From JAICIG01 sp035532215 (GTDB lineage: Bacteria; Planctomycetota; Planctomycetia; Pirellulales; JAICIG01), in assembly GCA_035532215.1 (NCBI GenBank), contig DATKRK010000049.1, positions 1-20,276 of the forward strand: a DNA stretch of 20,276 nt, written 5' to 3'. Under the pieces are notes generated by a model, which was given only the letters and a program-made list of their open reading frames with translations, was not told the origin of the DNA and did no database searches. Made by a program: the position numbers and the translations under genes. This document shows positions 8,642 to 14,889 of this stretch, one piece after another. The first letter of the stretch is position 1. The number at the start of each line of letters is the position of its first letter.

Positions 8642-9481
8642 ATGAAAGCCGCACGACGATTTCCGCTTGTCTGGGTCTCGCTGGTCGCCGGCCTGGCCCC
8701 GGCATCAGCCGTGGCGCCGGCCGCCGAACCCAAGGCCTCGCAGGAGAGGCCCGCCGCGCGCTCCAAGCTCGACGACGCGCTGCTCGAAGGGCTCGGAGAT
8801 CCGGCGGAAGACGAGGCGCTGCGTGGCAAGCAGAACGAAAAAGCGGCGCCCGGCGACGCCAAGGCGAAAACGAAGCCGCCTGCGAAAGGCGAGAAGCGAG
8901 CCAGCGACGGCGATTTGGACGACGAGTTGCTCAAAGGGCTGGGCGACGGCGAAGACATCGAACTGGGGGGCAAGCCGGGCGAGTCCGCCGCCGGCGATGC
9001 GAGCGACAATCCGCTCGTCGATTTGGGCCGCCAAATGCGCGAAGTCGAAAGCCGCATCGCCCAAACGCAGTCGGACGAGGAAACGCAGAAATTGCAATAT
9101 CGCATCGCCAGCGACTTGCAGAAACTGATCAAAGAACTGCAGCGGCGCAAGAAGTCTTCGTCGCCTTCCTCCTCGTCGAACAAGAACCAGCAGACCGCCG
9201 AGCGAAAGAAAGTTCAACAGCCTGAAACCGCCGGGGCGGGCCAGCAGGCGGCCAGCGACGCCCCGGCGAAAGAGAGCACCGAGTCGCTGAGAGACCGCAA
9301 AAGCGAAAAACCCGAAACGGCCCAAATGGACGAGGCGCTGAAAGACATCTGGGGACAACTGCCGGCCCACCTGCGGCAGCAGATGGAGCAATACGCCAAA
9401 GAAGAACTGCTGCCGAAGTACGAGTTGCAGATCGAAGAATACTTCCGCGCCTTGGCCAAAGGCCAACGGGACCGTCCTTGA
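8642..9481 (+). CDS. Exported hypothetical protein with LDDxLLxGLGD repeats
   Basis: This 279-residue protein starts at an ATG with CAGGAG five bases upstream and opens with a Sec-type signal peptide (positive KAARR, hydrophobic core at about 8-24, likely cleavage near Ala28). The mature part is highly charged and mostly disordered. It carries a repeated short motif, LDDALLEGLGD at 43-53 and LDDELLKGLGD at 92-102, then a helical stretch (126-170), a serine run (172-179) and a folded helical C-terminus (about 228-274) with W237, P241 and LLPKYE. I do not know a function. The repeated motifs in a disordered tether suggest docking sites for a partner, possibly the toroids just downstream. Its TGA overlaps a possible start of the next gene, so the two are co-translated. 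The C-terminal block reads like a widespread planctomycete helical tail, but I cannot name a domain. Confidence 0.78.
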   Translation: MKAARRFPLVWVSLVAGLAPASAVAPAAEPKASQERPAARSKLDDALLEGLGDPAEDEALRGKQNEKAAPGDAKAKTKPPAKGEKRASDGDLDDELLKGLGDGEDIELGGKPGESAAGDASDNPLVDLGRQMREVESRIAQTQSDEETQKLQYRIASDLQKLIKELQRRKKSSSPSSSSNKNQQTAERKKVQQPETAGAGQQAASDAPAKESTESLRDRKSEKPETAQMDEALKDIWGQLPAHLRQQMEQYAKEELLPKYELQIEEYFRALAKGQRDRP

Positions 9482-9501
9482 TGGCGATAGGGAGCGGCGT
9501 C

Positions 9502-10596
9502 ATGCGAAGCGAACCAATTCCGGCGCGGCCTGCTGCGAATCGCCGCGTATTTCTGGCGCGCGGGCTGGCGGCCTTCGGCGGCGCGTGGCTGGCCGGCGGC
9601 CCGTTGCAATGGGCCCAAGGCGCCGGCGACGAAGAAGATCCGGAAAAAACGGCGGTCGAGCTCATCACGCCCGCAGCGCAGAAAGCGATCGACCTGGGCC
9701 TGGTCTTTTTGGCGCGACAGCAGCACGACGACGGCTCGTTCGGCTCGGGCGGCTATAGCCGCAACGTGGCGGTGTGCGGACTGGCGGGCATGGCTTTCAT
9801 GTCGAGCGGCAGCACGCCGGGCCGCGGCCCCTACGGGGCGCAGGCCTCGCGTTGCGTCGATTTCATTCTCGACAACGCCCAGGACAGCGGTTTCATCGAC
9901 GTGCCCGGCTCGAGCAGCCACGGGCCGATGTACGGACACGGCTTCGCCACGCTGTTTCTGGCCGAAGCGTACGGCATGACCCAGCGCGGCGACATCCGCG
10001 AGAAGCTGGCCAAGGCGGTCGAACTGATCGTCAACACGCAAAACGGCGAAGGCGGCTGGCGCTATCAGCCAGTGCGGCAAGACGCCGATATTTCCGTCAC
10101 CGTCTGCGAAGTGATGGCCTTGCGCGCCGCACGGAACGCGGGCTTTTACGTGCCGAAAGAGACGATCGACAAATCGGTCGAGTTCGTCAAGCGCAGCCAG
10201 AACGCCGACGGCGGCTTCATGTACATGATCCAAGGCGGGCCCAGCCAGTTTCCGCGCTCGGCCGCCGGAGTCGTCGCGCTGTACAGTGCGGGCGTTTACG
10301 AGGGGCCCGAGATCGAAAAGGGGCTGGCGTATCTGATGGACAACATTCCGGGCCGCGACGCGTTCAATCGCGAGAGCCACTATTTCTACGGTCACTATTA
10401 CGCCGTGCAGGCGATGTGGCACGCCGGCGGCGAATCGTGGCGCCGCTGGTACCCGGCGATTCGCGACGAGCTTTGTTTTCGGCAGCGGCCCGACGACGGC
10501 GCCTGGTCCGATCCGATCTGCCAAGAGTACGGCACGGCCATGGCCTGCCTGGTTTTGCAGATGCCGAACAACTACCTGCCGATCTTCCAGCGTTGA
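9502..10596 (+). CDS. Prenyltransferase/squalene-oxidase-repeat alpha/alpha-toroid protein, Tat signal (copy 1)
   Basis: This 364-residue protein folds from QW-like helical-hairpin repeats, seen as GLVFLARQQHDDGSF (66-80), VELIVNTQNGEGGW (173-186), VEFVKRSQNADGGF (226-239) and DDGAW (331-335). These mark the alpha/alpha-barrel of terpene cyclases and protein prenyltransferases. It is about half the length of a squalene-hopene cyclase. The Asp-rich catalytic motif DxDD is not seen; the place has D-I-S-V-T (196-200). Enzyme activity is therefore doubtful. The N-terminus has a twin-arginine signal: NRRVFLARG at 13-21, then a hydrophobic stretch and an A-Q-G-A end near 38-41. The ATG at 9502 has GGGAG seven bases upstream. 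An in-frame ATG at 9481 overlapping the previous TGA (and a TTG at 9478) are alternatives. It should act folded, outside the cytoplasmic membrane. Confidence 0.85.
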   Translation: MRSEPIPARPAANRRVFLARGLAAFGGAWLAGGPLQWAQGAGDEEDPEKTAVELITPAAQKAIDLGLVFLARQQHDDGSFGSGGYSRNVAVCGLAGMAFMSSGSTPGRGPYGAQASRCVDFILDNAQDSGFIDVPGSSSHGPMYGHGFATLFLAEAYGMTQRGDIREKLAKAVELIVNTQNGEGGWRYQPVRQDADISVTVCEVMALRAARNAGFYVPKETIDKSVEFVKRSQNADGGFMYMIQGGPSQFPRSAAGVVALYSAGVYEGPEIEKGLAYLMDNIPGRDAFNRESHYFYGHYYAVQAMWHAGGESWRRWYPAIRDELCFRQRPDDGAWSDPICQEYGTAMACLVLQMPNNYLPIFQR

Positions 10597-11686
10597 GCCC
10601 TGCAATGCCGCACAGATATTCTGTAAAGCACGGCGCCTCGTTGAAATTGCCGGCCGCCAGGCTGTTGCTCGTCGCGTTAGCGGCGGCCGCGGTCCCGGCA
10701 AGCCTATCGGCGGCCGATCCGGAAGCAGCGGCGGCCGAACTAATCACTCCCGCCGCGCAGAAGGCGATCGACCAGGGCCTGGCCTTCCTGGCGCGGCGGC
10801 AAAACGACGACGGTTCGTTCGCCTCGAGCGACTACGGCCGCAATGCGGCGGTGTGCGGTCTGGCGGGCCTGGCCTTCATGTCGAGCGGCAGCACGCCGGG
10901 CCGCGGCCCTTATGGCGCCCACGTCTCGCGCTCGGTTGATTTCATCCTCGATCACGCCCAAGAGAGCGGTTTCATCGACGTGCCCGGCGCCAGCAGCCAC
11001 GGGCCGATGTATGGACACGGCTTCGCCACGCTGTTCCTGGCCGAAGCTTACGGCATGAGCCCTCGCCGCGACGTCCGCGAAAAGCTGGCGAAGGCCGTCG
11101 AACTGATCGTCAACACGCAAAACGACGAAGGGGGCTGGCGCTATCAGCCTCTGCGACAAGACGCCGATATTTCCGTCACCGTCTGCGAAGTGATGGCTTT
11201 GCGCGCCGCGCGCAACGCGGGCCTGTTCGTGCCCAAGGCGACAATCGACAAGGCCATCGACTACGTCAAACGCAGCCAAAACGCCGACGGCGGCTTCATG
11301 TACATGCTGCAAACCGGCGGCGAGAGCGACTTTCCTCGTTCGGCTGCGGGAGTCGTTGCGCTGTATAGTGCGGGCATCTACGAAGGGCCCGAGATCGAAA
11401 AGGGGCTGGCGTATCTGAGGGACTACGTTCCAGGAAACGGCTCGTACCCTCGCGAAGTTCGCTACTATTTCTACAGCCACTATTACGCCGTGCAGGCGAT
11501 GTGGCACGCCGGCGGCGACTCGTGGCGCCGCTGGTATCCGGCGATTCGCGATGAGCTTTGTTCGCGGCAGCAACCCGGTGGCGCCTGGTCCGATTCGATC
11601 TGTCAAGAGTACGGCACGGCCATGGCCTGCCTGATTTTGCAGATGCCGAACAACTACCTGCCGATCTTTCAACGTTGAGCCAAGGC
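9650..11686 (+). repeat. Tandem gene duplication, period about 1.08 kb
   Basis: The stretch from about 9650 to 10604 is repeated from about 10729 to 11686. Most of the mature coding region is offset by 1079 bases and the stops by 1082, so the net length change is one codon. Both copies end in CGTTGAGCC followed by an ATG eight bases after the stop, so the duplicated unit included the stop and spacer. Several blocks are identical at nucleotide level, for example 10081-10118 and 11160-11197. The signal-peptide regions are unrelated. Confidence 0.9.
10605..11678 (+). CDS. Prenyltransferase/squalene-oxidase-repeat alpha/alpha-toroid protein, Sec signal (copy 2)
   Basis: This 357-residue protein is the tandem paralogue of the gene before it. 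From ELITPAAQKAID (residues 45-56) to the C-terminal NNYLPIFQR the two align almost without gaps and are well over three quarters identical by eye. The same QW-like repeats are present, the same D-I-S-V-T takes the place of an Asp-rich motif, and the segment SSHGPMYGHGFATLFLAEAY is unchanged. The N-terminus is different: no twin arginine, but a basic n-region, a long alanine/leucine core (about 19-33) and an A-x-A-like end (S-L-S-A, 33-36), meaning ordinary Sec export. The ATG lies eight bases after the previous stop without a clear Shine-Dalgarno, so translation probably depends on coupling. Function is unknown; a binding or scaffold role in the cell envelope is as likely as catalysis. Confidence 0.85.
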   Translation: MPHRYSVKHGASLKLPAARLLLVALAAAAVPASLSAADPEAAAAELITPAAQKAIDQGLAFLARRQNDDGSFASSDYGRNAAVCGLAGLAFMSSGSTPGRGPYGAHVSRSVDFILDHAQESGFIDVPGASSHGPMYGHGFATLFLAEAYGMSPRRDVREKLAKAVELIVNTQNDEGGWRYQPLRQDADISVTVCEVMALRAARNAGLFVPKATIDKAIDYVKRSQNADGGFMYMLQTGGESDFPRSAAGVVALYSAGIYEGPEIEKGLAYLRDYVPGNGSYPREVRYYFYSHYYAVQAMWHAGGDSWRRWYPAIRDELCSRQQPGGAWSDSICQEYGTAMACLILQMPNNYLPIFQR

Positions 11687-12937
11687 ATGCTGCACCGCGC
11701 GTCGCTTCCTTCGCAAATCTTCCCCATGCTGCTGGCCGGCTTGCTCGTAGCGTGCGAGGCGCGGGCATCGGCCGGCGGCCCCGCGGCACGCCAGACGCTG
11801 GCGACCAGCAGGCCGCCTTTTTCGGCGGCGCTGGTCGCCGTCGATCGTCAAGGGAAGATTTCCTTCCGCTCGGGCGACGAGCTCCGCACGCTGCCCTTGG
11901 CCGAGCTTGTCGCCTGGGGCGCACCGAGCGAAATGACTGCGCGCTCGCAAGTGCTGTTGGCCGACGGCGGCGTGCTGGCGGCCGAAATTTTGTCGAGCGA
12001 CGACGAGCGATTGCGGATCGACTCCGACTTGTTCGGCTCGCTGGAGCTGCCACTGGAATTCGTCCTCGGCGCAATCTTCCATCCGCCCGCCGACGCTCGC
12101 CGCCGCGATCAACTCGTCGCCCGGTTGCGTGAAGGGGCCGGTCGCGGCCGAGTTGACGACGGCGAGGCCGCGCCGCGGCAAAATTCCGATCGGCTGATCC
12201 TGGAAAACGGCGACGAACTCACGGGCACGATCGCGGCGATCACTGGAAACGTGCTGCAGTTCAAGACGCCGGCCGGGCCGGTCGAGATCGAACTCGAACG
12301 CCTCGTCGCCCTAAGCTTCAATCCTTCGCTGCTCTCCGACGCGCGGCCGCGCGGGGCGTATTGCCTGGTCGGCTTCAACGACGGCAGCCGCGTGGCGGCC
12401 GCGTCGCTCGTCGTCGACAAGGCTTCGGCCCGCGTGACGCTGCCGGGCGGCTTGGAATGGTCGACCGAGGCCGGCGCCGTGACGTTCCTGCAAGGCCTCG
12501 GAGGCAAGGCGCAGTACCTTTCGGACTTGCCTGAAGAAAGTTATCGACACGTGCCCTATTTGAGCTTGTCGTGGCCCTTCGAGCGAGACGCCAGCGTCGG
12601 CGGAGCGAGCTTGCGCGCCGGCGGCCGATCATACGTCAAGGGCCTCGGCATGCACAGCGCCTCGCGATTGACGTTCGGGCTGAACCCGAAATCCCTCCGC
12701 TTCGAAGCGGAGGCGGCCATCGACGACGAAACCGACGGCCGCGGCAGCGTCGTGTTTCGAGTGTTCGTCGACGACCGCGAAGCGTATAAAAGTCCGGTGA
12801 TTCGCGGGGGCATGGCGCCGACGCCGATTTCCGTCGACGTGCGGGGCGGAAAACGGCTGAGCCTGATCGTCGACTTCGCCGAACGGGGCGACGAACTCGA
12901 CCGCGCCGATTGGCTCGATGCAAGGCTTGTCCAGTGA
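11687..12937 (+). CDS. NPCBM-domain exported protein, possible lipoprotein
   Basis: This 416-residue protein starts eight bases after the toroid stop. Its signal sequence contains L-V-A-C at 20-23, a good lipobox, so lipid anchoring at Cys23 is possible; cleavage near A-R-A-S-A (25-29) is the alternative. Residues about 45-270 hold roughly four beta-rich units of about 50 residues each, with a strand-turn pattern such as LILENGDELTG...LQFKTPAGPVEIELERL (170-206). The C-terminal 274-416 is an NPCBM-type beta-sandwich, a putative carbohydrate-binding module. Its hallmarks are YLSDLP (277-282), the VKGLGMHSASRLTF stretch (317-330), FRVFVDD (357-363) and a final D-x-ADWLDARL. No catalytic domain is attached. 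It probably binds envelope glycans and closes the VWA/toroid block. Family membership is sure; the ligand is unknown. Confidence 0.85.
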   Translation: MLHRASLPSQIFPMLLAGLLVACEARASAGGPAARQTLATSRPPFSAALVAVDRQGKISFRSGDELRTLPLAELVAWGAPSEMTARSQVLLADGGVLAAEILSSDDERLRIDSDLFGSLELPLEFVLGAIFHPPADARRRDQLVARLREGAGRGRVDDGEAAPRQNSDRLILENGDELTGTIAAITGNVLQFKTPAGPVEIELERLVALSFNPSLLSDARPRGAYCLVGFNDGSRVAAASLVVDKASARVTLPGGLEWSTEAGAVTFLQGLGGKAQYLSDLPEESYRHVPYLSLSWPFERDASVGGASLRAGGRSYVKGLGMHSASRLTFGLNPKSLRFEAEAAIDDETDGRGSVVFRVFVDDREAYKSPVIRGGMAPTPISVDVRGGKRLSLIVDFAERGDELDRADWLDARLVQ

Positions 12938-13001
12938 ACGACTGGGAAAATCCAGCTTGAGACTGGAAAACTCGCGCAAGTTACCGCAAAATCAAGGTGC
13001 G

Positions 13002-13020
13002 CCTTGGCCAGACGCCAAGG
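13002..13020. promoter_or_regulatory. Dyad TTGGC-N5-GCCAA upstream of the GntR gene (candidate operator)
   Basis: CCTTGGC (13002-13008) and GCCAAGG (13014-13020) form a perfect inverted repeat around a 5-base spacer, ending about 33 bases before the preferred ATG of the GntR gene. GntR-family dimers bind short palindromes, often in front of their own gene. The site lacks the usual FadR-subfamily GT...AC core, so it could also be an RNA hairpin. Confidence 0.35.
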
Positions 13021-13053
13021 GCGACGATTTGGCAATGCAGAAAGTCGAGCGTG

Positions 13054-13761
13054 ATGCTTCCTATGGGCCTGACCGATTCCGCCGGGGCGGCAGAACCGCG
13101 ATCCGAGACGCGTGCGGCCTCTCCCGCGAAAAAGATGCTGCTGAAGGACACCGCCTATCAGAAGCTGAAAGAGTCGATCCTCAGCGGCCAGTTTCCGCCC
13201 GGCTCGTTTTTGGCGGAGCGGCAGTTGACTGGCCTGTTGGGCATGAGCAAGACGCCGATTCGCGCCGCGCTCGAGCACTTGGAGTCGGAATGCCTGGTTT
13301 CGGTTTCGCCCCAGCAGGGCATCGTCGTTCGCGACATTTCGCCGCGCGAAATCTACGACGTGTTCGACATCCGCTACGCCCTGGAGCCGCACGTGGCCAA
13401 GGCGTTGGGCGCGCGCCACGTAGAGGACGGCATCGCCCGGCTGCGAGCGCACCTGGCCGTGCAGGAAGTCGTCTACGCGCAGAACAAGGTGCTCGACGCC
13501 ACCCGGCTGGATCGCGAATTTCACATGCTGCTTTGCGAGCTGCACGGCAACCGCGAAATCATCAAGGTCATGGACCAGGTTTGGGACAAGCTGTTTCGCG
13601 AAGTCGTGCGCATCTTGGGCCAAAAGCAGGGCCGCATGCAAGCCAGCATTACCGAGCATCGGGCGATCGTCGAGGCCATCGGAACCGGAGACGGCGAAGC
13701 GGCCCAGGCCCGGATGCTCGACCATATCAATCACACCAAGCAGTTCTTTTCCTTCCAGTGA
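13054..13761 (+). CDS. GntR family transcriptional regulator, FadR subfamily (FCD domain)
   Basis: With the ATG at 13054 the protein is 235 residues. A disordered 25-residue lead precedes the winged helix-turn-helix (about 28-94), with KDTAYQKLKESILSGQFPPG and the recognition segment LLGMSKTPIRAALEHLESE, typical of GntR. The C-terminal FCD helical domain (about 99-230) keeps the metal-site residues Asp153, His157, His202 and His224, so it should bind a divalent metal with a small carboxylate-type effector. The DNA-bound dimer would release on ligand binding. A GTG at 12997 and ATGs at 13063 and 13135 are alternative starts. The GTG start would put the dyad at 13002-13020 inside the gene, which I consider less likely. 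It overlaps the acetyltransferase gene by four bases, so it probably controls its own two-gene unit. Confidence 0.85.
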   Translation: MLPMGLTDSAGAAEPRSETRAASPAKKMLLKDTAYQKLKESILSGQFPPGSFLAERQLTGLLGMSKTPIRAALEHLESECLVSVSPQQGIVVRDISPREIYDVFDIRYALEPHVAKALGARHVEDGIARLRAHLAVQEVVYAQNKVLDATRLDREFHMLLCELHGNREIIKVMDQVWDKLFREVVRILGQKQGRMQASITEHRAIVEAIGTGDGEAAQARMLDHINHTKQFFSFQ

Positions 13762-14585
13762 ACGCCGCAGCTTCCGGCCCGCTCGATCTCGAAGCCTACC
13801 TGGCGCGGATCGGTTATCGAGGCGCGTTGAAGCCCTCGCTCGAAACGCTTGCGGCCTTGCACGAAGCGCATGCCGTCAGCATTCCGTTCGAGAATCTGGA
13901 TGTGCTGTTGAAGCGTCCGATTGCGCTCGATCTCGAAAGCGTGCAGCGCAAGCTGGTTCGAAGCCGCCGCGGCGGCTACTGCTTCGAACAGAACGCGCTG
14001 TTCGCGGCGGTGCTCGAACGGCTGGGCTTTTGCGTCGCGCCGTTGGCGGCGCGGGTGCGATTGGGGGCCGAACCCGGCGCTCCGCGGCCCCGTTCGCACA
14101 TGCTGCTGAAGGTCGATCTCGACGGCGCCGCCTGGCTGGCCGACGTGGGCTTCGGCAGTCCCGGCTTGCTCGCTCCGGTGCGAATGTCGCCGGACGAACC
14201 GTCGGAGCAATTCGGCTGCACGTACCGCGTGGCGCGAGACGGCGAGTTCTGGGTCGTGCAACTGATCATCGACGCCGTCTGGACCGACCTCTATGCCTTC
14301 ACGCTCGAGCCGCAGTATCCGATCGACTTCGAAGTGGCCAACTATTTCATCTCGACGCACCCGCGTTCGATCTTCGTGCAGGCGCCGTTCGTGGCTCGGC
14401 GCACGCCTGAGGTTCGTTGCACGTTGCGCGGCCGCGAATTAACGATTTCCCGCGGCGAACAGACGTCGGCCGAGACCATCGCCGGCAATGAACAGTTGCT
14501 CGCCGCCTTGGCCGAACATTTCGGCTTGCACTTTCCGGCGGAAACGAGGTTTTTGGCCGATCCCGACGTTCGTCCGCCGGGGTGA
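13758..14585 (+). CDS. nat: Arylamine N-acetyltransferase
   Basis: This 275-residue cytoplasmic enzyme transfers an acetyl (or similar acyl) group from CoA to arylamines, hydrazines or related amines. The full cysteine-protease-like triad is visible: Cys75 in RRGGYCFEQN, His114 in RSHMLLKVDLDG and Asp129 in WLADVGFGSP. The N-terminal helical signature I-P-F-E-N-L-D (42-48) and the later PRSIFVQAPFVAR segment also fit the family, and the length is normal. The start is GTG at 13758, sharing GTGA with the stop of the GntR gene; the first catalytic-domain residues leave no room for a later start. Tight coupling to a GntR regulator suggests induction by a small aromatic or acyl compound. The natural substrate cannot be read from the sequence. 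Confidence 0.93.
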   Translation: MNAAASGPLDLEAYLARIGYRGALKPSLETLAALHEAHAVSIPFENLDVLLKRPIALDLESVQRKLVRSRRGGYCFEQNALFAAVLERLGFCVAPLAARVRLGAEPGAPRPRSHMLLKVDLDGAAWLADVGFGSPGLLAPVRMSPDEPSEQFGCTYRVARDGEFWVVQLIIDAVWTDLYAFTLEPQYPIDFEVANYFISTHPRSIFVQAPFVARRTPEVRCTLRGRELTISRGEQTSAETIAGNEQLLAALAEHFGLHFPAETRFLADPDVRPPG

Positions 14586-14596
14586 CGGCTCAGCTT

Positions 14597-14745
14597 GGCG
14601 TAAGTAGGGATTCGTGCGGTTGATTCTGTAGGGAACGCCCTCCGCGGCGTTCCGCGATAGCGCGAATCCGGGGCGATTCCCGCTTTTCACGGCACGCCAC
14701 AGAGGGCGTGCCCTACGGGCTTGGGTGCGAACGTCTACTTACGCC
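14597..14745. repeat. REPIN-like element: two inverted hairpins inside an 11-base outer inverted repeat
   Basis: The outer arms GGCGTAAGTAG (14597-14607) and CTACTTACGCC (14735-14745) are perfect inverted repeats. Inside are two related 28-base arms, 14629-14656 and 14688-14715, in opposite orientation with about five mismatches. Each arm is itself a hairpin: GGAACGCC-6-GGCGTTCC (14632-14653) and GGCACGCC-6-GGCGTGCC (14691-14712), the differing bases being compensatory so both 8-base stems stay perfect. It lies in the 304-base gap after the acetyltransferase gene. The layout is that of a non-autonomous REPIN. No transposase is in the window. Confidence 0.75.
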
Positions 14746-14759
14746 CGGCTCAGCCGGGC
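14743..14759. repeat. Short perfect hairpin GCCCGGC-TCA-GCCGGGC
   Basis: A 7-base perfect stem with a 3-base loop abuts and slightly overlaps the right outer arm of the REPIN-like element. There is no T-run, so a simple rho-independent terminator is unlikely. Confidence 0.45.
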
Positions 14760-14773
14760 GCGGCAAATTCGAT

Positions 14774-14802
14774 TTGAAGCGCCTCCGACGGCGGGTTAAA
14801 AT
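14774..14802 (+). promoter_or_regulatory. Sigma70-like promoter for the GYF_2 gene
   Basis: TTGAAG (14774-14779) and TAAAAT (14797-14802) are separated by exactly 17 bases. They match the -35 consensus at four of six and the -10 at five of six positions. They lie in the gap between the REPIN-like element and the ATG at 14890, leaving a leader of about 80 bases. It is the best promoter seen in this window. Confidence 0.55.
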
Positions 14803-14889
14803 CAAGTCGAGTACAGAGTTGATGGCGCGTGGGCGAACCGGATCCAAGGCGGCCCGGTCGATCACCTTTCTCAACGCACAGGCGGCGCC

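Noticed and set aside
9502..11678. Annotation of the toroids as squalene-hopene cyclases or terpene synthases
   Set aside because: They are about half the required length and show no DxDD motif; only the repeat fold is supported.
9650..11686. The 1.08-kb repeat as an insertion sequence
   Set aside because: It contains no transposase, terminal inverted repeats or target duplication; it is a gene duplication.
12997..13053. GTG start at 12997 for the GntR gene
   Set aside because: It would add 19 non-conserved residues across a perfect dyad and has no good Shine-Dalgarno; the ATG at 13054 fits better, though not certainly.
14597..14745. The double hairpin as a CRISPR repeat or a tRNA
   Set aside because: There are only two units in inverted, not direct, orientation without spacer series, and no tRNA arms or CCA end.
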